The notes under the pieces were generated by a model. That model saw nothing but the letters and a program-made list of their open reading frames with translations, ran no database searches and had not been told where the DNA came from. Of a stretch of 26,983 nt of DNA, positions 11,750-17,659 are shown piece after piece (position 1 is the first letter of the stretch; each line of letters opens with the position of its first letter). Position numbers and translations under genes: made by a program. This DNA is from JBDTNQ01 sp039933635. GTDB taxonomy: Bacteria; Acidobacteriota; Vicinamibacteria; Vicinamibacterales; SCN-69-37. The stretch is taken from contig JBDTNQ010000058.1 of the NCBI GenBank assembly GCA_039933635.1, positions 1 to 26,983 of the forward strand. The letters are read 5' to 3'.

Positions 11750-12910
11750 CTAGACAAGCTGTCGGCGGGTATAGGTCTGATGGAAAGTTGTTCGGAGCGA
11801 ATCGAACGTTCCGAACTCAATAGCCTTCCTAATCGCCTGCATGGTGTCAAGGTAAAAGTGCAGATTATGCAACGTGTTGAGGGTTGCCGAGGCAATTTCA
11901 CCGGCCATGAAAAGGTGGCGCAGATAGGCTCGAGAGTGGCGGCGGCAGGTCGGACAGCGGCACTCCGGGTCAGGCGGTCCCCAGTCCCGTGCGTATTTCG
12001 CGTTCTTAATGGAAATCGGTCCGTTGCGCGTGAACAGCTGGCCATTCCGTGCGTTCCGGGTGGGGAGCACGCAGTCGAAGAGGTCGATGCCGCGCGCCAC
12101 ACTCTCGACCAGATCTTCAGGAGTTCCGGTGCCCATCAGATAGCGGGGCCGGTCAACCGGCAGCTGGTCGGCCGTGTGGGAGACGACGTCATACATGATG
12201 TCGGTGGGCTCCCCTACCGAGAGCCCGCCAATCGCGTAGGCCTCGAAACCGACACCGACGGTTCCGGCCACGCTCCGGTCCCGCAGATCCTTATATGTGC
12301 CGCCCTGAACGATCCCGAACTGGGCCTGGCCAGGGGTGGAGCGCGCGACGGCCGGCAGCTGGCCTGAGGACACCGCGAGAAAGCGATCGCGTCCGCGGCG
12401 CGCCCATCGCAGCGTCCGCTCCATCGCGGCCTCAGTCATGTCGTGTGTCGCCGGCCAGCTCGGGCACTCGTCGAACATCATGGCGACATCAGCGCCGAGT
12501 CGTGACTGGATGTCCACGACGGACTCCGGCGTGAGCGAGAGCGCCTGGCCATCGAGGTGCGATCGAAAGACGACGCCGTCTTCGGTCAACTGCCTGCGCT
12601 CTGCGAGTGAGAAGACCTGGTAGCCGCCTGAGTCGGTGAGGATCGATTTGTCCCACCCCATGAAGCGATGCAGGCCGCCGGCATCGGCGATCAGTTCATC
12701 CCCCGGTCGCACGTGCAGGTGGTAGGTGTTGGCGAGAATGATCTCAGGCGCCAACTGGCTCACCTGCTCCATCGTCACGCCCTTGATCGCCGCGCGGGTG
12801 CCGACGGGCATGAACGCCGGCGTCTCGACGCATCCGTGCGCCAACGTGACACGCGCGCGTCGCGCGCGACCCTCACGCGCCAGAATCTCGAAGCCGAACG
12901 TCGCGCTCAC
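11750..12910 (-). CDS. tgt: Queuine tRNA-ribosyltransferase (tRNA-guanine transglycosylase)
   Basis: A 386-residue enzyme that exchanges guanine 34 for a 7-deazaguanine precursor of queuosine in tRNAs with GUN anticodons. Visible: Asp93 in LTDSGGYQVFSL (general base), MMFDECP near 144-150, GGLSVGEP (228-234), nucleophile Asp279 in FDCVLPTRNARNG, and the zinc site Cys317, Cys319, Cys322 and His348. The start is GTG at 12908-12910, which gives the usual distance to the FEIL motif. It heads the yajC-secD-secF-uppP cluster, a widespread arrangement. Upstream and in the same frame is a very good AGGAGG-ATG signal that runs into a TAG after five codons (see the separate entry). Confidence 0.96.
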   Translation of the reverse strand: MSATFGFEILAREGRARRARVTLAHGCVETPAFMPVGTRAAIKGVTMEQVSQLAPEIILANTYHLHVRPGDELIADAGGLHRFMGWDKSILTDSGGYQVFSLAERRQLTEDGVVFRSHLDGQALSLTPESVVDIQSRLGADVAMMFDECPSWPATHDMTEAAMERTLRWARRGRDRFLAVSSGQLPAVARSTPGQAQFGIVQGGTYKDLRDRSVAGTVGVGFEAYAIGGLSVGEPTDIMYDVVSHTADQLPVDRPRYLMGTGTPEDLVESVARGIDLFDCVLPTRNARNGQLFTRNGPISIKNAKYARDWGPPDPECRCPTCRRHSRAYLRHLFMAGEIASATLNTLHNLHFYLDTMQAIRKAIEFGTFDSLRTTFHQTYTRRQLV

Positions 12911-12919
12911 CGCGTTAGC

Positions 12920-12949
12920 CTATAATGACTCGCGCATCGCCGCCCTCCT
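12920..12949 (-). other. Five-codon upstream ORF with strong RBS, in frame with tgt
   Basis: On the minus strand AGGAGG (complement of 12944-12949) is followed after 6 nt by ATG (12935-12937), encoding MRESL and then TAG (12920-12922). This frame continues into tgt: three codons separate the TAG from the tgt GTG. The signal is stronger than anything next to the GTG itself. It may be a leader peptide that delivers ribosomes to the GTG by reinitiation, an old start broken by the amber codon, or chance. Confidence 0.4.
12921..12926 (+). promoter_or_regulatory. -10 box upstream of ddl
   Basis: A perfect TATAAT, 47 nt before the ddl start. No convincing -35 hexamer is present at 16-18 bp, so the call rests on the -10 alone. 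It lies inside the 63-bp divergent gap shared with tgt. Confidence 0.4.
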
Positions 12950-12973
12950 GCGGCGATCGCATCCTGGAATCGC

Positions 12974-14137
12974 GTGAAGCGACTTCGCATCGGCATTCTG
13001 TATGGCGGTCGGTCCGGCGAGCATGAAGTCTCGCTGGCCTCGGCGGCTGCTGTGTTCGCCAACGTCGATCGCGCGCGCTACGAGCCTGTGGCCATCCGCA
13101 TCGAGAAGGATGGCCGCTGGCTGCTCGCGGATCGACCGCCATCGGCGGCCTCGGCCGCGGACGTGCTCGATCAGATGCGGAGCGAAGCGGCGCGGCCGCG
13201 CACCGGCCGCGACGTGGTGCTGCCTGCGCGTCCCGGCGACGACACGCTGATCCTGCTCGATCGGCGATCGGGCAAAGCCGACGATGCCGAAGCCTCTGCC
13301 GCGGTGACGGGGCTCGCCCTCGACGTCATCTTTCCGGTGCTGCACGGACCGCTCGGGGAGGACGGCACCATCCAGGGCCTGCTCGAGCTGGCGAACGTCG
13401 CCTATGTGGGCTGCGGCGTGCTGGCATCGGCCGTCGGGATGGACAAGGCGATCATGAAGGTGCTCTTCCGGGCGCGCGGGCTGCGCGTGCCGGACTGGGA
13501 GATCGTACGGCGCCGTCAATGGCAGAACGCGCCCGCCGCGGTGACCCACCGCGTCGAGAGCGCGTTGACGTACCCGCTCTTCGTCAAGCCCGCCAACCTG
13601 GGTTCGAGCGTCGGCATCTCGAAGGTGCGCAGTCGCGACGAGCTCGGACCCGCGCTCGACCACGCCATCGAGTTCGATCGCAAAGTGGTCGTCGAGGAGG
13701 CGGTGCCCGATGCGCGGGAGCTCGAGTGCGCCGTCCTTGGCCAGGACGATCACACGCGAGTCTCGGTGCTCGGCGAGATCGTACCGTCGCGCGAGTTCTA
13801 CGACTACGAAGCGAAATACGTGGACACGCACTCGCGGACGGAGATTCCGGCGCCGCTCGATCCGGCGATCACCGACGAGGTGCGCCGCCAGGCGCTCATC
13901 GCGTTCGACGCGATCGATGGCGCGGGCCTCGCCCGCGTGGATTTCCTGCTGAGCCGCACCACGGGCGAGCTGTTCATCAACGAGATCAACACGCTGCCCG
14001 GCTTCACCACGATCAGCATGTTCTCGAAACTGTGGGCCGCGTCAGGGATCGACTATCCGACGCTCGTCGACACGTTGATCACGCTCGCGATCGATCGCCA
14101 TGCCGAGAAGCAGGCGCTTCGCACGAGTGCATTCTGA
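12974..14137 (+). CDS. ddl: D-alanine--D-alanine ligase
   Basis: A 387-residue ATP-grasp enzyme that makes the D-Ala-D-Ala dipeptide for peptidoglycan precursors. Visible in order: GGRSGEHEVSLASA (11-24, with Glu16), HGPLGEDG (124-131), the ATP-binding FVKPANLGSSVG (203-214), EFYDYEAKY (274-282) and the magnesium and phosphate site FINEINTLPGFT (334-345). The Tyr-containing EFYDYEAKY segment is that of ordinary D-Ala-D-Ala ligases, not a vancomycin-resistance type. The start is GTG at 12974, giving the usual N-terminus; the ribosome binding site is weak. It is divergent from tgt and not in an operon with mur genes here. Confidence 0.96.
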   Translation: MKRLRIGILYGGRSGEHEVSLASAAAVFANVDRARYEPVAIRIEKDGRWLLADRPPSAASAADVLDQMRSEAARPRTGRDVVLPARPGDDTLILLDRRSGKADDAEASAAVTGLALDVIFPVLHGPLGEDGTIQGLLELANVAYVGCGVLASAVGMDKAIMKVLFRARGLRVPDWEIVRRRQWQNAPAAVTHRVESALTYPLFVKPANLGSSVGISKVRSRDELGPALDHAIEFDRKVVVEEAVPDARELECAVLGQDDHTRVSVLGEIVPSREFYDYEAKYVDTHSRTEIPAPLDPAITDEVRRQALIAFDAIDGAGLARVDFLLSRTTGELFINEINTLPGFTTISMFSKLWAASGIDYPTLVDTLITLAIDRHAEKQALRTSAF

Positions 14138-14189
14138 TCACCGCGCTCTTCCGAACCTGAAGTTTTTGACAAACAGCGCGAGTTTGTGC

Positions 14190-14217
14190 TTGACACCACG
14201 GCAGACTCGTCCATAAT
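14190..14217 (+). promoter_or_regulatory. Promoter of a putative non-coding RNA
   Basis: TTGACA (14190-14195), a perfect -35, and CATAAT (14212-14217), one mismatch, with a 16-bp spacer. It lies 52 nt after the ddl stop, oriented into a region without a conventional gene. Transcription would start near 14224. Confidence 0.65.
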
Positions 14218-14274
14218 CTACATCTTGCGTGAGAGCTACCTGCTCAGCCCACTTATTGGGTACGGTCGGACGAC

Positions 14275-14381
14275 ATGAGCGTAGTTCTGGCGACATTCTG
14301 GTGATGGATAGCGACGGCAGTCCTCGAGTACACGCGGTGCGCCACACGGTGCGCCGTCGTCGCGCCTCCAGCGTGCAGTGA
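14275..14381 (+). other. Two overlapping mini-ORFs inside the putative RNA
   Basis: ATG at 14275 encodes MSVVLATFW and stops at 14302-14304. Its TGA shares a base with an ATG at 14304 that encodes a basic 25-residue peptide (MDSDGSPRVHAVRHTVRRRR...) ending at 14381, just 7 nt before the terminator stem. No strong Shine-Dalgarno sequence is seen. This could be a leader-peptide arrangement or chance. Confidence 0.2.
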
Positions 14382-14388
14382 GATTTCA

Positions 14389-14420
14389 GGGTGCGGGCTG
14401 ATACGCCGCACCCTTTTTTT
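14389..14420 (+). terminator. Strong intrinsic terminator of the putative RNA
   Basis: GGGTGCGG (14389-14396) and CCGCACCC (14406-14413) form a perfect 8-bp stem with a 9-nt loop, followed directly by seven T residues (14414-14420). A textbook Rho-independent terminator on the plus strand only. Confidence 0.88.
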
Positions 14421-14438
14421 GTGAGTTCGTCGGTGAGC

Positions 14439-14457
14439 GCGCGCGTCATGCGCGCGC
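14439..14457. repeat. GCGCGCG hairpin in the leader of the microprotein gene
   Basis: GCGCGCG (14439-14445) and CGCGCGC (14451-14457) flank the loop TCATG. It lies in the 151 bp between the RNA terminator and the microprotein start. That stretch also has an 18-codon open frame (14483-14539) that I do not call a gene. Confidence 0.4.
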
Positions 14458-14571
14458 CGCTGCAACGAAGCCAGGGCGCTTCATGTGCGAGTCGGGCGTG
14501 CCGAAAGGCCGCGACGTCGTGCTGGAGTGGAGAGCCTGAGCAACCCAAAAGCGAAAGGGGGGACATACAAC

Positions 14572-14625
14572 ATGGCCAAGAAAGCAGCCAAAGGCGCTAA
14601 GAAAAAGGGCGGCAAGAAGCGGTAA
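14572..14625 (+). CDS. 17-residue Lys-rich basic microprotein
   Basis: The peptide is MAKKAAKGAKKKGGKKR, followed by TAA: nine Lys and one Arg in 17 residues, no acidic residues, only Ala and Gly otherwise. Support for translation is unusually good for its size. AAAGGGGGGA (14554-14563) ends 8 nt before the ATG, and a proper intrinsic terminator begins 19 nt after the stop, so the transcript ends are tailored to this ORF. The composition resembles the Lys/Ala-rich tails of histone-like and nucleoid proteins, or a ribosome-associated basic peptide, so binding to nucleic acid is a reasonable inference. No promoter of its own is evident between 14421 and 14571; it could be fed by read-through of the 14420 terminator. 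Family not recognised. Confidence 0.6.
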   Translation: MAKKAAKGAKKKGGKKR

Positions 14626-14644
14626 GCTCGCCCACCCGCTAGGA

Positions 14645-14675
14645 AAAGGGGGCGAACGTTGCCCCCTTTCTTTCT
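14645..14675 (+). terminator. Intrinsic terminator of the microprotein gene
   Basis: AAAGGGGGC (14645-14653) and GCCCCCTTT (14661-14669) form a perfect 9-bp stem with a 7-nt loop; CTTTCT follows. It begins 19 nt after the microprotein stop codon. Confidence 0.8.
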
Positions 14676-14736
14676 AGCTGGCGGGACGCGGGCTTCACGG
14701 CTCGCGTTCCGCGCCAAGCGATCGCAAGATCGACGC

Positions 14737-14760
14737 GCCGGGGCCGTTCGCGGCCTCGGC
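14737..14760 (+). terminator. GC-rich hairpin with TTCG loop between convergent genes
   Basis: Arms 14737-14746 and 14751-14760 form a 10-bp stem capped by TTCG. One pair is G:U in plus-strand RNA but A-C on the minus strand, so it fits plus-strand transcription. No U-tract follows. It ends 2 nt before the stop of the convergent HEAT-cyclophilin gene. Confidence 0.35.
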
Positions 14761-14762
14761 GC

Positions 14763-16907
14763 TCAGCGCAATTCCACCCCGTCCCAAATCCGCACCCGTT
14801 CAATCACGTCCCACGGCTTGACCTGATCGAGCACGTCCCCTCCATTCACGACACGCCCGAACACGGTGTACTTCGCGTCGAGATGCGGCTGCGGCGACAG
14901 TGTGATGAACCACTGACTTCCGCCGGTCTCCGGACCATCCAGCGCCATTCCGACGGTGCCGCGGACGTACGGCTGGGCGCTGAGTTCGTCACGCAGCGTG
15001 TAGCCCGGCCCGCCTTCACCATCCCCACGCGGGTCGCCCGCCTGAATCACGAACGCCGGGACCACGCGATGCGCCCGAATGCCGTTGAAGAAGCCTGAAC
15101 GGGCCTGCGTGATGAACGCCTGGCTCGTAAACGGCGCATCCACCACGTCGAGCTGAATCTCGATGACGCCGTACCGGGTCTCGATGAACGCGTGGGGCGA
15201 GAACGGCGGGTGCAACAGCGCAGCGGATTCGAACGACGCGGCCTCCTGTCGCAGCGGCGCGGGACGCACCGGCTGCGCGTCGGGCTGTCCGAGCGTCGTC
15301 AGGAGCTGCGCGGCCCGCTGCCGCACCGGCCACTCGCGATCCGCCAGCCCCTTACGGAGCGTCGTCACGGCGTCGGCATCGCCGTACTTCGCCAGCGCCT
15401 CCAGGGCCGCCAGCCGCGCGCCGTACGCCGCATCGCTGTCGCCACGCGCGTAGGCGGCCACGAGCAGCGGCACACCACCATCGAACTTGGCATCACCGAA
15501 CAGACGCGCGGCGGTGCCGCGCTCGGCGAAGTCCGGCGCCGTGAGCGAGGCGGTCAGCTTCTCGCGCAACTGCGGCGCCTTGACGGCCGCAAGCGCCTCG
15601 AGTGCCGGCCCGTGCACGCGCGCATCTTCGTCGCCGGCGAGTTCGACAAGCGCCGGCGTGACACGATCGGCCGGCAACGTGGCCAGCACGGAGGCCAGCG
15701 CCGCCCGCACGGTCCAGTCCTTGTCGGCGCCCAGTCCCGACAGCATCAGCAGAAACCCGTCCGGGTTGATACGCGCCGCGGCGGCCATCGCCGCCGCTCT
15801 GAGCGCGGGCGATCGATCGGTCAATGCGTCGACCACCGTGTCGAAGGATTCCGGCTGCTTGAGGGCGCCGAGCGCGGCCATCGCCTCGAGTCCAAGGGGC
15901 GACCCGGGCGCAGTGTCGTTGACCAGGCCGATGAGCAGCGGCACATCCGCACGACCGCCGACTTGCGCGATGGCGCGGATTGCGGCGATCCGAACCTTGA
16001 TGTCCACGTCCGACCGGGCGGCAATCGAGGGTGCGAGCGCTGCCACCGACGGGCTCTTCAGCGCCGCCAGACCTCGAAGCGCAAATCCCGCTGTGGTCAC
16101 GCCGGGCGTCGCCGCGAGGGCCAGCAGGGCGGGCGCAGCGCGCGGGTCACCAATACGTTGCAGCGCGTACGCCACCGGCCACCAGCGCGACACCGGTTGT
16201 CCCTGCGCATCGAGCGCGATCGAAGCCAGGGCCTCGTAGTTGCGCAGTCGCACGAGCGCGTAGAGCGACAACCGGCACAGCTCAATCTCGCCGGGCTTCT
16301 GGAACTGCTGGTCGTCGGGGTCGATCGGCGCCAGCAAAGCTGGACACCCGGCCGCGGCCTTCGTGATGGCTGGTGCGGACGATGCCGCGCCGATGAGACC
16401 GAGGGCCTCGGCCGCGCGCGCCCGAACCATCGGGTCCGGATCGGTCAGCGCGATTTCAAGAGTGCCTGCCGCGTCAGCTCTCCCCAGCAGTCCTAATCCG
16501 AACGCCGCGGCCTGCCGCACCGCAGGTTCGGCATCCTGCAAGGCCGACTGCAGGAGAGGCACGCCGTCCGCCATGCCCACTCGCCCGATCGCGATGACGG
16601 CGCGCAGCCGAATTGAGGGTGCGGGATCCAGCGCGAGCTGCTCCAGATCCGCTGCGGCCGCCGCCGCCAGGCGCCCGGCCGGCGGTGCAGCCGCCTCAAC
16701 GGCACGTGGCGGCACATCAGGATCCCGCAATGTCCGTTGTTGCTCCAGTCGGAGAATCCAGCCGAGCTTGCGATCGGCGCTGGCGACAAAGGGCGCGGTC
16801 AGGACAGGCGACGGTTGCGGTACCGATTTGCATGCGATGTCCGCCAAGGCGACAACGAGCCCCACCGCCGCCACACCTGCCACCCTGCTCAGTCGATCGA
16901 CGCGCAT
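14763..16907 (-). CDS. HEAT-repeat protein fused to a cyclophilin-type peptidyl-prolyl isomerase
   Basis: A 714-residue exported protein. The N-terminus is signal-like (hydrophobic about 9-25) and ends in a Cys at 26 (LADIAC), a poor match to a lipobox, so lipoprotein status is uncertain. Residues about 75-535 are tandem HEAT-like helical repeats, with recurring forms such as DPDPMVRARAAEALGLIG, PAPSIRLRAVIAIGRVG and DREWPVRQRAAQLLTTLG. Residues about 565-714 are a cyclophilin domain with conserved IRAHRVVPAFVIQAGDP, the GSQWFITLSPQPHLD segment and YTVFGRVVNGGDVLD. The Arg, Phe and Gln of the catalytic face are present. It probably catalyses proline isomerisation in the periplasm while the solenoid recruits clients. 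It is divergent from the deoxynucleoside kinase gene with a 64-bp gap. Confidence 0.9.
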   Translation of the reverse strand: MRVDRLSRVAGVAAVGLVVALADIACKSVPQPSPVLTAPFVASADRKLGWILRLEQQRTLRDPDVPPRAVEAAAPPAGRLAAAAAADLEQLALDPAPSIRLRAVIAIGRVGMADGVPLLQSALQDAEPAVRQAAAFGLGLLGRADAAGTLEIALTDPDPMVRARAAEALGLIGAASSAPAITKAAAGCPALLAPIDPDDQQFQKPGEIELCRLSLYALVRLRNYEALASIALDAQGQPVSRWWPVAYALQRIGDPRAAPALLALAATPGVTTAGFALRGLAALKSPSVAALAPSIAARSDVDIKVRIAAIRAIAQVGGRADVPLLIGLVNDTAPGSPLGLEAMAALGALKQPESFDTVVDALTDRSPALRAAAMAAAARINPDGFLLMLSGLGADKDWTVRAALASVLATLPADRVTPALVELAGDEDARVHGPALEALAAVKAPQLREKLTASLTAPDFAERGTAARLFGDAKFDGGVPLLVAAYARGDSDAAYGARLAALEALAKYGDADAVTTLRKGLADREWPVRQRAAQLLTTLGQPDAQPVRPAPLRQEAASFESAALLHPPFSPHAFIETRYGVIEIQLDVVDAPFTSQAFITQARSGFFNGIRAHRVVPAFVIQAGDPRGDGEGGPGYTLRDELSAQPYVRGTVGMALDGPETGGSQWFITLSPQPHLDAKYTVFGRVVNGGDVLDQVKPWDVIERVRIWDGVELR

Positions 16908-16954
16908 GTCCGTATCGTAGCGCGGGATACCGGCCCCGGACGCCGAGGTACGGC

Positions 16955-16963
16955 TGCTATACT
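16955..16963 (+). promoter_or_regulatory. Extended -10 promoter directly before the deoxynucleoside kinase
   Basis: TGC followed by TATACT (16958-16963) is an extended -10 element; no -35 hexamer is visible. Only 8 nt separate it from the TTG start codon at 16972, so transcription would begin at or next to the start codon (leaderless mRNA). Confidence 0.45.
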
Positions 16964-16971
16964 TCGCGCCG

Positions 16972-17610
16972 TTGGACTTCCGTTATCTCGCAATCGAGGG
17001 TCCGCCGGCCGTGGGAAAGACGACGCTCGCCGAGCGGCTGGGCGCCGCCTTGGACGCCACGGTCGTGCTGGAAGACGGCGACAACCCCTTTCTCGCGGAT
17101 TGTCACGCGGGGCGGCCCGGCGCCGCCTTCCAGGCGCAGCTGTTCTTCACGCTCGCCCGGCACCGGCAGTTGATGGGACTTCGCCAGCGCGACCTCTTCA
17201 GCCAGTCCACGGTGTGCGACTACCTTTTCGAGCGCGATCGCGTGTACGCGTTCATGAACCTCGATGACAACGAGCTGTTCATTTACCAGCGACTGTTCGA
17301 TCTCGTAGCGCGCGACCTCGTGCAGCCCGACATCGTCATTTACCTCCAGACGCCGAGCGACCTGCTCGAGCGCCGGATTCGCGAGCGCACGCGCGAACCG
17401 GAGAGCGACGTCATCATGCCGGACATCGAAGACCTGCCGGAGCTGAACGAGGCCTACAACCACTTCTTCTTTCACTATTCGGCGACGCCGCTCCTGGTCG
17501 TCGAAACCTCGCAGGTCGACCTGTCCTGGGGCGACGAGGCCGTCGATGATCTGCTGCGGCAAATCAGGACGATGGGCCGCGGGACGCAGTACTACGTCCC
17601 GCGCCGCTGA
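16972..17610 (+). CDS. Deoxynucleoside kinase
   Basis: A 212-residue soluble kinase of the dCK/dGK family, which phosphorylates deoxynucleosides in nucleotide salvage. The P-loop GPPAVGKTT is at 10-18, the family (D/E)R-x motif appears as LFERDRVYAF (80-89), and the Arg-rich lid RRIRERTRE follows near residue 132-141. The start is TTG at 16972, because no ATG or GTG precedes the P-loop at a sensible distance; a -10 box lies only 8 nt upstream. Substrate preference (dA/dG versus dC or T) cannot be read from the sequence. It is 49 nt upstream of accD but may end at a small terminator. Confidence 0.9.
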   Translation: MDFRYLAIEGPPAVGKTTLAERLGAALDATVVLEDGDNPFLADCHAGRPGAAFQAQLFFTLARHRQLMGLRQRDLFSQSTVCDYLFERDRVYAFMNLDDNELFIYQRLFDLVARDLVQPDIVIYLQTPSDLLERRIRERTREPESDVIMPDIEDLPELNEAYNHFFFHYSATPLLVVETSQVDLSWGDEAVDDLLRQIRTMGRGTQYYVPRR

Positions 17611-17618
17611 CGTCTCCC

Positions 17619-17636
17619 GGCAGTTGCTGCCTTTTT
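17619..17636 (+). terminator. Small hairpin plus T5 after the deoxynucleoside kinase
   Basis: GGCAG (17619-17623), loop TTG, CTGCC (17627-17631), then TTTTT (17632-17636). The stem is only 5 bp, so termination may be partial. Confidence 0.45.
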
Positions 17637-17653
17637 CGGCAACCTGCTAGAGT
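17624..17653 (+). promoter_or_regulatory. Possible accD promoter
   Basis: TTGCTG (17624-17629) and TAGAGT (17648-17653) with an 18-bp spacer; each hexamer has two mismatches. It overlaps the small terminator hairpin and its -10 is only 6 nt from the accD GTG. Confidence 0.3.
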
Positions 17654-17659
17654 CCCCGT

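Larger units (their letters stand above)
14224..14420 (+). ncRNA. Putative ~197-nt RNA bounded by promoter and terminator, family unknown
   Basis: The unit runs from the predicted start near 14224 to the end of a T7 tract at 14420. No open frame longer than 25 codons with credible coding character lies inside on this strand. Internal pairing can be seen: GCGACGGC (about 14311-14318) can pair with GCCGTCG near 14354-14360, and CTGG (14298-14301) with CCAG (14368-14371), which extends the same arm. A direct repeat GGTGCGCC occurs twice 4 nt apart within that arm's loop. Size and layout recall regulatory RNAs such as 6S RNA, but I could not fold it into the 6S central-bubble shape, so no family is claimed. 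Two tiny coupled ORFs inside are an alternative reading. Confidence 0.5.

Noticed and set aside
12920..13831. 303-codon minus-strand frame across ddl
   Set aside because: It is antisense to all key motifs of ddl and shows no domain of its own; only its last codons coincide with the upstream ORF of tgt.
14166..14171. A second TTGACA upstream of the RNA promoter
   Set aside because: No -10 hexamer lies 15-19 bp downstream of it.
14301..14330. GGTGATGG start reminiscent of a fluoride riboswitch
   Set aside because: The required downstream conserved segments and a fluoride-exporter gene are missing; the match is only a short string.
14224..14420. Assignment of the RNA as 6S RNA or tmRNA
   Set aside because: Length fits 6S but I found no long closing stem with a central bubble; tRNA-like ends and a tag ORF of tmRNA are absent.
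14483..14539. 18-codon frame MCESGVPKGRDVVLEWRA before the microprotein
   Set aside because: No Shine-Dalgarno sequence and ordinary composition; it is kept only as leader sequence.
14138..14566. 142-codon minus-strand frame across the putative RNA
   Set aside because: It would read through the strong plus-strand terminator and promoter; no RBS and no recognisable domain.
15192..16496. 434-codon open frame on the plus strand opposite the HEAT-cyclophilin gene
   Set aside because: Arg- and His-rich, no recognisable motif, and antisense to a gene with convincing repeats and domain.
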